Shown here: positions 47,348 to 56,495 of the stretch, in pieces
Position numbering within the stretch: position 1 is the stretch's first letter
How the letters are laid out: the number at the start of each line of letters is the position of its first letter
Source of the DNA: Vagococcus proximus
Lineage (GTDB): Bacteria; Bacillota; Bacilli; Lactobacillales; Vagococcaceae
Reading direction: 5' to 3'
DNA: 64,000 bases
Assembly (NCBI RefSeq): GCF_029143285.1
Contig: NZ_JAPDSH010000002.1
Span: forward strand, 248,001 to 312,000
Notes under the pieces: model-generated
What the model was told of the DNA's origin: nothing
Database searches by the model: none
The model's input: only the letters and a program-made list of their open reading frames with translations
Program-made: the position numbers and the translations under genes

Positions 47348-47998
47348 TTAGCAAGGACTTACAAAAATATTATTTGCCGCTTTATAGCTGATATGGATTT
47401 TTTTATCTGCTTGTGTAATCAAAGTTAAAGGGCCTTCGTATGCACCAATTGTTTTAATCATTACGATATCATGTATATTGAGACCAGCGCTTGCTAAGTA
47501 ATCAAGTAATTCAGTTTCATCAATGACGCGTTCAATCCTAACCTGGGTGTTAACGTCAAAATCATTGAGTGATTTTAATTTTTGTTCTTGAATGACTTGA
47601 TTTTCTCCAGGTATTATCCCACCATGAGGACAGACTTTGGGATGGTCTAAAAAAGTTTCTAATCGTGTAGCGAGTTCTGATGAAGTAACATGTTCTAAGA
47701 CCTCTGCTTCAACGTGAACTTCATTCCATGAATAGCCTAGGTGTTCAACTAAAAAAACTTCCCATAAGCGGTGTTTTCTAACAAGTGAACTGGCGTGTTT
47801 TAAGCCTTCATCTGTCAATTGGACACCTTGGTAAGGGGAATGTTTTACAAAGCCATTTTTTTCTAATTTTGAAATCATTTCACTAACGGAAGCCGCGGAA
47901 ACATTAAGTCCAGCAACGATGGATTTATTATTAATCTTTTTTTCATAGCCACCTAATTCAAAAATGAGTTTTAGGTAGTCTTCTTTATTTGGAGTCAT
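47348..47998 (-). CDS. DtxR/MntR-family metal-dependent regulator (EfaR-like)
   Basis: The N-terminus MTPNKEDYLKLIFELG closely resembles the Mn-responsive EfaR/SloR/ScaR group. The helix-turn-helix (VSAASVSEMISKLEKNGFV) is followed by the metal-binding dimerisation domain with EAEVLEHVTS and the CPHGGIIPG motif (about residues 116-131), and a FeoA/SH3-like C-terminal domain. It probably controls manganese or iron uptake, but no transporter is adjacent. ATG 47998 is preferred to the upstream GTG at 48019, which would add MKARPNI. It is divergent from the thioesterase gene. Confidence 0.85.
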   Translation of the reverse strand: MTPNKEDYLKLIFELGGYEKKINNKSIVAGLNVSAASVSEMISKLEKNGFVKHSPYQGVQLTDEGLKHASSLVRKHRLWEVFLVEHLGYSWNEVHVEAEVLEHVTSSELATRLETFLDHPKVCPHGGIIPGENQVIQEQKLKSLNDFDVNTQVRIERVIDETELLDYLASAGLNIHDIVMIKTIGAYEGPLTLITQADKKIHISYKAANNIFVSPC

Positions 47999-48119
47999 TA
48001 TATTCGGCCTCGCTTTCACTTACTATTCTATCAGAAATATGTAAGCTATCGCAATGTAAATGGCAACAAATTAACTGTATGAAAACGAATTAATTTACCT
48101 GTACTTTAAGAGATCTCAC

Positions 48120-48148
48120 TTGTCAGTCCATCTTGTTTGTTCTAAAAT
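48120..48148 (+). promoter_or_regulatory. Promoter of the acyl-ACP thioesterase gene
   Basis: TTGTCA (48120-48125), 17-bp spacer, TAAAAT (48143-48148). Confidence 0.75.
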
Positions 48149-48178
48149 AGTAAATAAACAAAAGATTAGGGTGGTTTG

Positions 48179-48910
48179 ATGGCAAGTAAGTTTACAGAAG
48201 AACATGAGATTAAGTTTTATGAATGTGATGTTTTAGGGCGGTTAACGTTGCCGATGATTTTAAACGTTGTAATAAAGACATCAGAGTCACAAAGTGATGC
48301 CTTAGATCGAGGAACAGATTATGTAACGAAGTTAGGTCTTGGTTGGGTCATTACTCAACATGAAATAAAAATTAATCGTTTACCAGTCGTAAGTGAGACG
48401 GTTAAAGTGACAACACAAGCCACAAGCTATAATAAGTATTTTTGTTATCGTGATTTTTGGATTCATGATGCGGATGGTAATGAATGCTTGACTGTAAGTT
48501 CTACCTTTGTATTGATGGACTTAGAAACTCGAAAAATGACAAGTGTTCCAGAGGCATTAATTCAACCGTATGAATGTGAAAAAATCAAAAAAATTAAACG
48601 AGGGACACCTATAGAATCACCAGATGCTGATAGAATTATCCGTCCGTATCGTGTTCGCTTTTCAGATATTGACAGTAACCGTCATGTTAACAATGCTAGA
48701 TATTTAGACTGGATGGTTGACGGTTTAGACTATGACTTTTTAGTTAACCATGAACCAACTGCTGTTAATATTAAGTTTGATAAAGAAGTGGCTTACGGCG
48801 ATGAAATCAATTGTGAGACTACTTTAATAAATAACGATGAATTAAATTCAAACCATTCAGTAACATTGGACGGAAATTCATGTTCTGCATGTAATATTTC
48901 ATGGAAATAA
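48179..48910 (+). CDS. Acyl-ACP thioesterase
   Basis: The double hot-dog protein of the bacterial acyl-ACP thioesterase family hydrolyses acyl-ACP and releases free fatty acids. The N-terminal half has CDVLGRLTLPMILNV, and the second half has RFSDIDSNRHVNNARYLDWMVD, the conserved N-x-H-x-x-N pattern. Length 243 is typical. ATG 48179 follows AGGGTGG; a TTG directly before it is not needed. It is transcribed alone, divergent from the metalloregulator. Confidence 0.9.
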   Translation: MASKFTEEHEIKFYECDVLGRLTLPMILNVVIKTSESQSDALDRGTDYVTKLGLGWVITQHEIKINRLPVVSETVKVTTQATSYNKYFCYRDFWIHDADGNECLTVSSTFVLMDLETRKMTSVPEALIQPYECEKIKKIKRGTPIESPDADRIIRPYRVRFSDIDSNRHVNNARYLDWMVDGLDYDFLVNHEPTAVNIKFDKEVAYGDEINCETTLINNDELNSNHSVTLDGNSCSACNISWK

Positions 48911-48915
48911 ATATA

Positions 48916-48946
48916 AAAAGACACTTTTTTTAAAGTGTCTTTTTTC
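48916..48946 (+). terminator. Terminator of the thioesterase gene
   Basis: AAAAGACACTTT (48916-48927) pairs perfectly with AAAGTGTCTTTT (48932-48943), followed by T. Confidence 0.9.
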
Positions 48947-48974
48947 TTTGATTAGAAAATAATGAGCATATTAT

Positions 48975-49004
48975 TTGTGAAATACACCCGTTTAACATTA
49001 TAAT
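48975..49004 (+). promoter_or_regulatory. Promoter of the opuC operon
   Basis: TTGTGA (48975-48980), 18-bp spacer, TATAAT (48999-49004). Confidence 0.7.
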
Positions 49005-49041
49005 CTTTTTATAGACAAGTTTTTTTGAAGGGAATGTTTGT

Positions 49042-50193
49042 ATGATTGAGTACAAGAATGTATCAAAAGTATTTAAAGGAGGTAAGGTGGCGGTTGATAA
49101 TGTATCGCTGTCTTTTAATAAGGGCGAGTTTGTTTGTTTTATTGGAACAAGTGGAAGTGGTAAGACAACAACAATGAGAATGCTGAATCGGATGATCGAA
49201 CCATCATCTGGTCAAATTTTAATAGATGGTGTGGATATTCAAAGTAAAGATGCAGTTGAATTAAGACGTGAAATCGGCTACGTGATTCAGAATATCGGTC
49301 TAATGCCGCATATGACGATTAGAGAAAATATTGTGTTGGTCCCTAAATTACTTAAATGGCCAGAAGAAGAACGTAATCGTATCGCAAATAAATTGATTGA
49401 TTTAGTGGAGCTACCACGTGAGATGCTAGACCGTTATCCTAATCAATTATCAGGTGGGCAACAGCAACGTATTGGGGTTGTGAGAGCCTTAGCAGCAGAT
49501 CAAGATCTGATTTTAATGGATGAACCGTTTGGAGCACTTGATCCGATTACACGTGAGTCATTGCAAGATTTGGTAAAAGAGTTACAAGTGAAGATGGGGA
49601 AAACATTTGTCTTTGTTACCCATGATATGGATGAGGCTCTTAAACTGGCGAATCGTATTTTAATTATGGACGAAGGTAAGGTTGTTCAATTTGATACACC
49701 AGAGAATATTTTAGAAAATCCAGCTAATGAGTTTGTGGAAAACTTATTAGGTGAAGAACGTTTGATGCAAGCACGTCAAGATGAAACGACAGTTGAACAA
49801 GTGATGCTTAAATCAGCTATCTCAATTACACCAGAGAAATCTATATCACAAGGTATAGGTTTGATGAGAGAAAAACGTGTTGATACGTTGTTAGTTGTTG
49901 ATGGTAGTGGTGTCTTAAAAGGCTATGTTGATGTTGAGGATATAAATAAGAACCGTAAGACTGCTACAAGTATGGGCGATATTCTAAATAAAGAAGTGTT
50001 CTTTGTTAGAAAGGATACGTTACTTCGAGATACAATGCAGCGCATCTTAAAACGTGGGTTGAAATACGTGCCGGTAGTCGACGATGACAATCGTTTAGTT
50101 GGGATCGTGACACGTTCATCACTTGTTGATATCGTCTACGATGCAGTTTGGGGTATTGAAGAGCCAACTCCGATTGTGAAGGAGGAAGCCTAA
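49042..50193 (+). CDS. opuCA: Osmoprotectant ABC transporter ATP-binding protein with CBS domains
   Basis: This is the ATPase subunit of an OpuB/OpuC-type importer for glycine betaine, carnitine or choline. Walker [11 protein letters not shown] is near residue 35, the signature [12 protein letters not shown] near 135, and Walker [13 protein letters not shown] near 155. Two CBS domains follow (about 250-370), which in OpuA/OpuC relatives sense ionic strength or c-di-AMP. It overlaps the next gene (TAATG). Confidence 0.93.
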   Translation: MIEYKNVSKVFKGGKVAVDNVSLSFNKGEFVCFIGTSGSGKTTTMRMLNRMIEPSSGQILIDGVDIQSKDAVELRREIGYVIQNIGLMPHMTIRENIVLVPKLLKWPEEERNRIANKLIDLVELPREMLDRYPNQLSGGQQQRIGVVRALAADQDLILMDEPFGALDPITRESLQDLVKELQVKMGKTFVFVTHDMDEALKLANRILIMDEGKVVQFDTPENILENPANEFVENLLGEERLMQARQDETTVEQVMLKSAISITPEKSISQGIGLMREKRVDTLLVVDGSGVLKGYVDVEDINKNRKTATSMGDILNKEVFFVRKDTLLRDTMQRILKRGLKYVPVVDDDNRLVGIVTRSSLVDIVYDAVWGIEEPTPIVKEEA

Positions 50194-50825
50194 TGAATAA
50201 GTTCATATTAGAACATGGCCAAGAGTTGGTCGTTAAAACAGGGGAACATCTTTTTATCTCAGCATTGGCTTTGATTTTAGGGATTGTTGTAGCAGTACCA
50301 TTAGGCATTGCTTTAACTCGTACGCCTAAAATTTCAGGTTTTGTCATTGGATTGGCAAGTCTACTGCAAACTATTCCGTCATTAGCACTTTTAGCTTTAA
50401 TGGTGCCACTGCTTGGTGTAGGTAAATTACCAGCTGTTATTGCATTGTTCATTTACAGTTTATTACCAATCTTAAGAAATACGTTCATTGGGATGGATAA
50501 TGTGGACCCGGATTTAAAAGATGCGGCTAAAGGCATGGGTATGACAAATATGCAGTCGATTTTATCGGTTGAATTGCCAGCAGCACTGCCAACAATTATG
50601 TCAGGTGTTAAGTTGTCGGCTGTTTATGTTATTGCATGGGCAACGTTAGCTTCATACATTGGTGGTGGTGGTTTAGGTGACTTTATCTTTAGTGGCCTTA
50701 ATAACTATTTACCAGAATTAATTATTGGTGGAACAATTCCAGTGACACTATTAGCTTTATTAGTTGATTTTCTTTTCAGTAAGTTGGAAGACAAATTGAC
50801 GCCTGTAACAGAAAGGGGCGAATAG
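50193..50825 (+). CDS. opuCB: Osmoprotectant ABC transporter permease
   Basis: The 210-residue membrane subunit has five to six membrane segments and the family EAA-like loop ([29 protein letters not shown], part). Short permeases come in pairs in OpuC systems, and a second copy lies at the end of the operon. It overlaps the ATPase gene by one base, and the binding-protein gene begins 1 nt after its stop. Confidence 0.92.
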   Translation: MNKFILEHGQELVVKTGEHLFISALALILGIVVAVPLGIALTRTPKISGFVIGLASLLQTIPSLALLALMVPLLGVGKLPAVIALFIYSLLPILRNTFIGMDNVDPDLKDAAKGMGMTNMQSILSVELPAALPTIMSGVKLSAVYVIAWATLASYIGGGGLGDFIFSGLNNYLPELIIGGTIPVTLLALLVDFLFSKLEDKLTPVTERGE

Positions 50826-50826
50826 G

Positions 50827-51762
50827 ATGAGAGGATTAAAAAAGATAAAAGCGATGGCCTTAGTCATGAGTTCACTTTTACTTTTGAGTGCCTGTTCGTT
50901 GCCGGGTTTACCAAGTAATAAGAGCAGCAATACAGTATCTATAGGAAGTATGTCGACATCAGAGTCTCAACTTTTAGCTGGTATGGTAAAATCGATGATT
51001 GAGCACGACACAGATATCAACGTTAATGTGGTTAATAATTTAGGGACATCTACAGTGATGCATCAAGCGATGATCAATGATGACGTGGATATTTCTGCCT
51101 CAAGATATACTGGAACAGATTTAGCAGGAGTCTTGAAAGAAGAACCTGAAAAAGACCCAGCAAAAGCACTGGGGATTGTTCAAAAAGAATTTAAGAAACA
51201 ATTTAACCAAAAATGGTATGACTCTTATGGTTTCGCTAATAGTTATGCGTTTATGGTAAGTAAAGAAACGGCTGAGAAATATAATTTAAAAACGATAAGT
51301 GACTTGAAAGCTGCCGCAGATAACTTAACAGCTGGTGTGGATACGTCATGGTTGGACCGAAAAGGTGATGGCTATAAAGGGTTTACCCAAACTTATGGCT
51401 TTGATTTCGGGAAAGTTTTTCCGATGCAAATTGGATTAGTTTATGATGCTGTTAATGCAGGTAAGATGGATGTTGTTCTTGGTTATTCGACTGATGGTCG
51501 TATTGCCAGCTATGATTTAGTGGTTTTAGAGGATGACTTACAGTTTTTCCCACCTTATGATGCGTCGATTGTGGCTGATGAGAAATTATTTGAGCGTTAT
51601 CCAGAATTGGATACTGTTCTGAGTAAATTAGTTGGAAAAGTAGATACTAAAACAATGCAAGAGTTGAACTATGAAGTTGATAATAACTTATTAGAACCAG
51701 AAGTTGTGGCAGAACGATTTTTACAAGAGCACCAGTATTTTGAAGAAAAAGGGGGAAACTAG
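50827..51762 (+). CDS. opuCC: Osmoprotectant-binding lipoprotein
   Basis: The substrate-binding lipoprotein is anchored by the lipobox LLSACS (Cys near residue 23) after a signal peptide. The mature part belongs to the OpuAC/OpuCC class (quaternary amine binding, YehZ/ProX-like). It shows the NNLGTSTVMHQAM and YTGTDL segments typical of OpuCC. Substrate (betaine, carnitine or choline) cannot be fixed from sequence alone. Confidence 0.92.
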   Translation: MRGLKKIKAMALVMSSLLLLSACSLPGLPSNKSSNTVSIGSMSTSESQLLAGMVKSMIEHDTDINVNVVNNLGTSTVMHQAMINDDVDISASRYTGTDLAGVLKEEPEKDPAKALGIVQKEFKKQFNQKWYDSYGFANSYAFMVSKETAEKYNLKTISDLKAAADNLTAGVDTSWLDRKGDGYKGFTQTYGFDFGKVFPMQIGLVYDAVNAGKMDVVLGYSTDGRIASYDLVVLEDDLQFFPPYDASIVADEKLFERYPELDTVLSKLVGKVDTKTMQELNYEVDNNLLEPEVVAERFLQEHQYFEEKGGN

Positions 51763-51765
51763 CCA

Positions 51766-52434
51766 ATGGAAAATATGTCAGTCTTTCAACAGTTTATTTA
51801 TTATTTTCAAGAAAATGGTAGTTATGTTTTAAGTCAGTTTACCCGTCACTTTTTGATTTCAGTATACGGTGTACTGTTTGCTGCGATTGTAGGGATTCCA
51901 GTAGGGATTATGATTTCTCGTAAGAAGAAAATGGCAAAATGGGTATTAGGTGCTGCTAATGTTATCCAAACGATTCCATCACTTGCGATGTTATCGATCT
52001 TGATGTTAGGTCTAGGTTTAGGGGTAAATACGGTTATTGTAACAGTCTTCCTTTATTCATTACTTCCTATTATCGCAAATACTTATACAGGAATGTCGCA
52101 AGTTGACCCAACCATCTTAGATGTAGGGAAAGGGATGGGGATGACTCGTGCGGAATTATTATTTCAAGTTGAATTACCACTATCGCTTTCAGTTATGATG
52201 GCTGGTATCCGTAATGCGCTTGTTGTAGCCATCGGGGTTACAGCAATCGGCTCATTTGTTGGAGCAGGTGGTTTAGGAGATATCATCACACGAGGGACAA
52301 ATGCAACCAATGGAACAGCTCTTATCTTAGTAGGGGCTTTGCCAACAGCTTTAATGGCGATTATGGTGGACTGGTTATTAGGTCTACTCGAACGAAAATT
52401 AGATCCAGCACGTAAATTAAAAGGCAATAAATAA
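51766..52434 (+). CDS. opuCD: Osmoprotectant ABC transporter permease
   Basis: The second permease of the operon (222 residues) resembles opuCB in fold and has the loop DVGKGMGMTRAELLFQVELPLS (part) and NAT-TLP tail. It starts 4 nt after opuCC. A strong hairpin closes the four-gene operon. Confidence 0.92.
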   Translation: MENMSVFQQFIYYFQENGSYVLSQFTRHFLISVYGVLFAAIVGIPVGIMISRKKKMAKWVLGAANVIQTIPSLAMLSILMLGLGLGVNTVIVTVFLYSLLPIIANTYTGMSQVDPTILDVGKGMGMTRAELLFQVELPLSLSVMMAGIRNALVVAIGVTAIGSFVGAGGLGDIITRGTNATNGTALILVGALPTALMAIMVDWLLGLLERKLDPARKLKGNK

Positions 52435-52465
52435 AAAGAGACGACCTCGGTCGTTTCTTTTTTTA
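52435..52465 (+). terminator. Terminator of the opuC operon
   Basis: AAAGAGACGACC (52435-52446) pairs with GGTCGTTTCTTT (one G-T pair), followed by T-run. Confidence 0.92.
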
Positions 52466-52574
52466 TTAAAATTATTTAAAACAGTTGCAATTTTTTTTCA
52501 GTAAGTGTAATTTTATTATGAAAGATTAAAAATAGATTAGAGTAGGTCTGACTAGAAGAAAGTAGGAGCGCAAG

Positions 52575-53792
52575 ATGAGAGAGTTTTTAAAATCAAGCAA
52601 ACTAGATAATGTAAGTTATGACGTGAGAGGTCCGGTTCTAGATGAAGCGGATAGAATGATTGAAGAAGGTATTAATATTTTAAAATTAAATACCGGTAAC
52701 CCAGCCACGTTTGGTTTCGATGCTCCCAATGAAATTGTCAGAGATTTAATTATGAACGTTAGAGAATCTGAGGGCTATTCAGATTCAAGAGGTATTTTTT
52801 CAGCCCGTAAAGCAATTGAACAGTATTGCCAATTAAAAGGTTTCCCAAATGTGGGAATTAATGATATTTATACAGGAAATGGCGTAAGTGAGTTAATCAC
52901 AATGAGTATGCAAGGGCTACTTGATAATGGTGATGAAGTCCTAATCCCAATGCCTGATTATCCACTTTGGACAGCTTCGGTATCACTTGCTGGCGGGACT
53001 CCTATTCATTATGTATGTGATGAACAAGCAGAATGGAATCCTGATTTAGCAGATATTCGTAAAAAAGTAACACCACGTACAAAAGCAATTGTTATTATTA
53101 ACCCTAATAATCCGACAGGTGCTTTGTATCCACGTGAGATTTTAGAAGGTATTGCACAAATTGCACGCGAGTTTAATCTGATTATTTATGCAGATGAGAT
53201 TTATGATCGCCTTGTTATGGATGGTTTAGAGCACATTCCAATGGCGACGATTGCGCCAGATTTATTCGTGGTATCCTTTAACGGCTTGTCTAAGTCACAT
53301 CGTGTGGCAGGTTTCCGTTGTGGTTGGATGGTATTGAGTGGAGAGAAGCGTCATGTTCAAGGGTATATTGAAGGCTTAAATATGTTAGCATCAATGCGAT
53401 TATGCTCCAATGTATTGTCACAACAAATTATTCAAACAGCATTAGGTGGGCACCAAAGTAGTGATGAGTTACTTCTTCCTGGTGGTCGTATCTACGAGCA
53501 ACGTGAGTTTATTACAAATGCTTTAAATGATATTCCAGGCATTACAGCGGTGAAACCTAAAGCAGCCTTCTATATTTTCCCTAAAATCGATGTGAAAAAA
53601 TTCAATATTAAGAATGATGAACAATTTGTTTTAGACTTCTTACATGAACATAAGATTTTAATGGTTCATGGGGGAGGATTTAACTGGAACCAACCAGATC
53701 ATTTCCGTGTGGTTTATCTTCCTAAGGTGGACGAATTAGAAAAAATGACAACGTCAATGGCTGAATTTTTGAGTACATATAAACAAAGGTAG
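52575..53792 (+). CDS. AlaT-like pyridoxal phosphate aminotransferase
   Basis: The class I/II fold-type I aminotransferase has MPDYPLWTASVSLAGG (near residue 133) and INPNNPTGALYPREIL, both characteristic of the alanine transaminase AlaA/AlaT group. The PLP lysine is in NGLSKSHRVAGFRCGW near residue 242. Its likely reaction is alanine plus 2-oxoglutarate to pyruvate plus glutamate, though related aminotransferases differ in substrate. It is monocistronic; the leader before it (52466-52574) is AT-rich. Confidence 0.88.
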   Translation: MREFLKSSKLDNVSYDVRGPVLDEADRMIEEGINILKLNTGNPATFGFDAPNEIVRDLIMNVRESEGYSDSRGIFSARKAIEQYCQLKGFPNVGINDIYTGNGVSELITMSMQGLLDNGDEVLIPMPDYPLWTASVSLAGGTPIHYVCDEQAEWNPDLADIRKKVTPRTKAIVIINPNNPTGALYPREILEGIAQIAREFNLIIYADEIYDRLVMDGLEHIPMATIAPDLFVVSFNGLSKSHRVAGFRCGWMVLSGEKRHVQGYIEGLNMLASMRLCSNVLSQQIIQTALGGHQSSDELLLPGGRIYEQREFITNALNDIPGITAVKPKAAFYIFPKIDVKKFNIKNDEQFVLDFLHEHKILMVHGGGFNWNQPDHFRVVYLPKVDELEKMTTSMAEFLSTYKQR

Positions 53793-53812
53793 ACAATAGT
53801 CTGCCTTTTTTC
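53787..53812 (+). terminator. Terminator of the aminotransferase gene
   Basis: AGGTAGAC (53787-53794) pairs with GTCTGCCT (53799-53806), one G-T pair, followed by T. It overlaps the stop codon. Confidence 0.8.
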
Positions 53813-53816
53813 CTTA

Positions 53817-53828
53817 AGGTATACACCA
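53817..53828 (+). promoter_or_regulatory. NagR-like operator candidate upstream of nagA
   Basis: AGGTATACACCA is an imperfect palindrome resembling the TGGTATAGACCA-type sites of GntR/HutC regulators of aminosugar genes (NagR/YvoA). It lies just before the nagA promoter. Identity is a guess from pattern. Confidence 0.4.
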
Positions 53829-53831
53829 ATC

Positions 53832-53860
53832 TTGACAATTTAGTCAAATGAGCGTAATTT
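53832..53860 (+). promoter_or_regulatory. nagA promoter with short dyad
   Basis: A consensus -35 TTGACA (53832-53837), 17-bp spacer and TAATTT (53855-53860) form the promoter. The -35 lies in a TTGAC-N6-GTCAA dyad. Confidence 0.65.
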
Positions 53861-53900
53861 ATAGACATGAGAACGTTATCTTAAGAAAGAAGGATTAACA

Positions 53901-55046
53901 ATGACACAGTATATAAAAGCAGACAAATTCTTTTTAAAAAGTGGTCAAGTAGGCCCAGGATTTTTAGAAATTAATGATGGTAAATTTGGTTCTTTTACAA
54001 AAGAAGTCCCAACAAATGCAGATGTAATCGATCACTCAGGTAAATGGATTGCACCAGGTTTAGTAGACACACACATTCATGGCTACATGAATCATGATGT
54101 GATGGACAATGATGCAGAAGGTATTAAAGTCATGTCAGAAGCGTTACTATCATGTGGGGTAACGTCATTCTTACCAACAACTTTAACATCATCACGTGAG
54201 TTATTAACAAAAGTAGCTCGCACGATTGGTGACGTTCATGAAGACGTTGAAGGGGCTAAAATTCAAGGGATTTATTTTGAAGGTCCTTTCTTTACTGAAA
54301 AATACAAAGGGGCTCAAAATCCAGGCTATTTCTCAGATCCAAGTCTAGAAATCTTCAATGAATGGCAAGATGCTTCAGGCGGGATTATTAAGAAAATCGC
54401 TTTGGCTCCAGAACGTGAAGGCGTATCAGAATTCGTTAAAGAAGTGACAAGTCAAGGTGTAGTTGTCGCTTTAGGTCATAGTGATGCGACTTTAGAAGAG
54501 GCGCAAAAAGCTGTCGAAGCAGGCGCTAGTGTCTTTGTTCATGCGTTTAACGGAATGCGCGGCTTACACCATAGAGAACCAGGGATGGTAGGGGCTACTA
54601 TGACGCTACATGATGTGTATGCGGAGTTGATTTGTGATGGGCACCACGTTCACCATAAAGCAATGGATGTTTTAGTTAAAACAAAAGGTCATGACCATAT
54701 TGCTTTAATTACAGACTGTATGATGGCTGGCGGAATGCCGGATGGTGAATATATGTTAGGTGAATTCCCAGTAGTTGTAGCTGAAGGTACAGCTCGTATG
54801 AAAGAAGGAAACCTAGCAGGTAGTATCTTAAAACTTAAAGAAGCTCTTAAAAATGTAGTGGATTGGGGAATGGCAACACCAGAACAAGCTGTGATGATGG
54901 CCAGTCTTATTCCTGCAGTGAGCTGTAATATTGATGATAAATGCGGAATGATTGCCGCTGGCAGAGATGCTGATTTTATCGTGTTAACACCTGAATTAGA
55001 ATTAGAAGCGACATACCTTGATGGAGCGTGTCGTTACGAAGCATAA
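53901..55046 (+). CDS. nagA: N-acetylglucosamine-6-phosphate deacetylase
   Basis: NagA removes acetate from GlcNAc-6-P, yielding glucosamine-6-P. This TIM-barrel amidohydrolase shows the metal motif DTHIHGYMNHDVMDND near residue 55, a GHSDATLEEA loop near 192, the FVHAFNGMRGLHHREPG motif near 212, and the ITDCMMAGG segment with the catalytic Asp near 274. Length 381 is standard. nagB is not adjacent. AAGAAAGAAGGA precedes the ATG. Confidence 0.95.
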   Translation: MTQYIKADKFFLKSGQVGPGFLEINDGKFGSFTKEVPTNADVIDHSGKWIAPGLVDTHIHGYMNHDVMDNDAEGIKVMSEALLSCGVTSFLPTTLTSSRELLTKVARTIGDVHEDVEGAKIQGIYFEGPFFTEKYKGAQNPGYFSDPSLEIFNEWQDASGGIIKKIALAPEREGVSEFVKEVTSQGVVVALGHSDATLEEAQKAVEAGASVFVHAFNGMRGLHHREPGMVGATMTLHDVYAELICDGHHVHHKAMDVLVKTKGHDHIALITDCMMAGGMPDGEYMLGEFPVVVAEGTARMKEGNLAGSILKLKEALKNVVDWGMATPEQAVMMASLIPAVSCNIDDKCGMIAAGRDADFIVLTPELELEATYLDGACRYEA

Positions 55047-55077
55047 AAAAAAGAAGCCTATAGAGGCTTCTTTTTTT
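55044..55077. terminator. Bidirectional terminator of nagA and the nuclease operon
   Basis: GAAGCCT (55053-55059) pairs with AGGCTTC (55064-55070) with A-run and T-run flanks of at least seven bases. Confidence 0.92.
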
Positions 55078-55468
55078 AGTCGTTTTTAATATCTGGTAAG
55101 ATATCTGATGCTAAGAATCCTTGTTCGAACGCTACAAAGAACTCGATAGCAGATAAGTCGTAAACTTCTACGTCATCAGCTATTAATCCTTTTTCCATAA
55201 CATAAATTTCAGTATCACTAGCTAAAATAAAGTCGCCATCGATAGTCATCGCAACGACATGAATATCATCAGTGAAAAAGTCAGGATCAATAGTTAAGTC
55301 ACTGTCCATAGCTTGTAGAGATGATAAAAAACGACGATTAATAACAGTTTGATCGAAAATGAAAAAATCCTCATCTGTTGTTTTATGTTCAAGTTGTATA
55401 AAATTAATAAAAGTATGAACAGTTGAATCGGGTATAAAATCTGCGAGTTGTTTAAAAGTTAATGTCAT
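55076..55468 (-). CDS. Small acidic protein coupled to a nuclease gene (candidate immunity protein)
   Basis: This 130-residue soluble protein is rich in Asp and Glu and has no signal or membrane segment. The pattern with VVAMTIDGDFILASDTEIYVME and a final YDLSAIEFFVAFEQGFL helix resembles the SUKH (SMI1/KNR4) immunity fold in outline, but I cannot confirm the family. The ribosome binding site AGGAG overlaps the stop of the upstream nuclease gene, 10 nt away, so translation looks coupled. An acidic protein made with a secreted nuclease is best explained as its inhibitor, which is an inference. Confidence 0.65.
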   Translation of the reverse strand: MTLTFKQLADFIPDSTVHTFINFIQLEHKTTDEDFFIFDQTVINRRFLSSLQAMDSDLTIDPDFFTDDIHVVAMTIDGDFILASDTEIYVMEKGLIADDVEVYDLSAIEFFVAFEQGFLASDILPDIKND

Positions 55469-55478
55469 ATGAAATCTC

Positions 55479-56345
55479 CTATTTGGTATTTAAAATTTTG
55501 ATGTTGAAGTTGATGAGTTTTCCGTTACCAATACTTTGAGCTTCCATTAGAATTTCAGTTGGAATAGGTTCTTGTTTGTCGTAAACAGGGATAACACGGT
55601 AGCGCACGGTATCTCCTTTACCAACTGCCCAACGAATCATATTTTCATAATCAGTCATAAGAGGGCTGTTAACAGGTTCTTGATACATAGTAACTAAGTT
55701 TTTCATATCATCACCACTCCCACCAAATTGACGACCAATTAAATGGCCTCTAGAGTGACCATAAGGTTCTAGACCGGATTTAAATCCAGGCGGGCGAACT
55801 TTAGGATTTGCTTTTGTACCAGTGTTAATCATCTCTTTATTGATAACAGCTTCTGCTTCAGTAGCACGGCCTTGTTTGTCTAATGGTTCATAGTTAACCC
55901 AGCCTTTTTTTACAAAGTTTAATTCGTCTTTTGTAAATGTTGCTTTACCGAGTTCGATGATACCAGGATTGTCCCCCATAACAGTGCCATCATTTGAATG
56001 ATCAAATGGAGGTTGCTCTTTATTGTAATCGTGACGAACCCAATCATTATTTTTAGTATTAGATTTTTGTTGGGGTGAATTATTTTTTTTATAGGTATCA
56101 TTTTTACGATACGATTGTTTCTGTGACGAGTTATTAGATTGACGTTGCTCTTGCTTAGGTTTGAATGTGTCTTGAATAAAGTCAGTCGAACTAATTCCGG
56201 CAGCACCTAAAGCAAGAGCTAAGGCTGTTGCAAATGTTTTTGAACGTGTGACTTTTTTATAGTCAAATTTTCTAGGTTGTTGTTTATTATTCTTATTAGG
56301 ACGATTATGTTGCTTGTTATTATTTGAATTATTTTGATGTGTCAT
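55479..56345 (-). CDS. Membrane-anchored or secreted DNA/RNA non-specific endonuclease
   Basis: The 288-residue product has an Asn/Lys/Gln-rich basic N-terminus, one hydrophobic segment at about 37-53 (signal or anchor), a polar linker rich in Gln, Asn and Lys, and a C-terminal nuclease domain. The domain carries SRGHLIGRQFGGSGDD, where His201 would be the catalytic base, and Asn216 in KNLV would bind the metal. DRGH is the usual form, so SRGH is a variant. EndA-type nucleases degrade DNA outside the cell. ATG 56345 is preferred over 56357, which lacks a ribosome binding site. A strong minus-strand promoter precedes it. Confidence 0.82.
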   Translation of the reverse strand: MTHQNNSNNNKQHNRPNKNNKQQPRKFDYKKVTRSKTFATALALALGAAGISSTDFIQDTFKPKQEQRQSNNSSQKQSYRKNDTYKKNNSPQQKSNTKNNDWVRHDYNKEQPPFDHSNDGTVMGDNPGIIELGKATFTKDELNFVKKGWVNYEPLDKQGRATEAEAVINKEMINTGTKANPKVRPPGFKSGLEPYGHSRGHLIGRQFGGSGDDMKNLVTMYQEPVNSPLMTDYENMIRWAVGKGDTVRYRVIPVYDKQEPIPTEILMEAQSIGNGKLINFNIKILNTK

Positions 56346-56369
56346 AGTTTCCCTCATTTCTGTTTACTT

Positions 56370-56398
56370 ATTATACGTGAGTTTGTAAAAGAACTCAA
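56370..56398 (-). promoter_or_regulatory. Promoter of the nuclease/acidic-protein operon
   Basis: On the minus strand TTGAGT (56393-56398), 17-bp spacer and consensus TATAAT (56370-56375), with the start codon only about 25 nt downstream. Confidence 0.8.
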
Positions 56399-56448
56399 AG
56401 AAAAAATGAAAGAGTATTTGAACAAAAAACTTCTTTTTTTTAGTTATA

Positions 56449-56457
56449 TGGTAAAAT
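56449..56457 (+). promoter_or_regulatory. Extended -10 promoter of the ABC exporter operon
   Basis: TG-G-TAAAAT lies 39 nt before the ATPase start; the -35 is weak. Confidence 0.5.
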
Positions 56458-56495
56458 ATAGAGGACAGAATAGACTGTGTTAAGGAGTGAAGTAG

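Noticed and set aside
55479-56345. Nuclease as an LXG-type type VII secretion toxin
   Set aside because: There is no LXG domain and no type VII genes nearby; the N-terminus has a signal/anchor segment instead.
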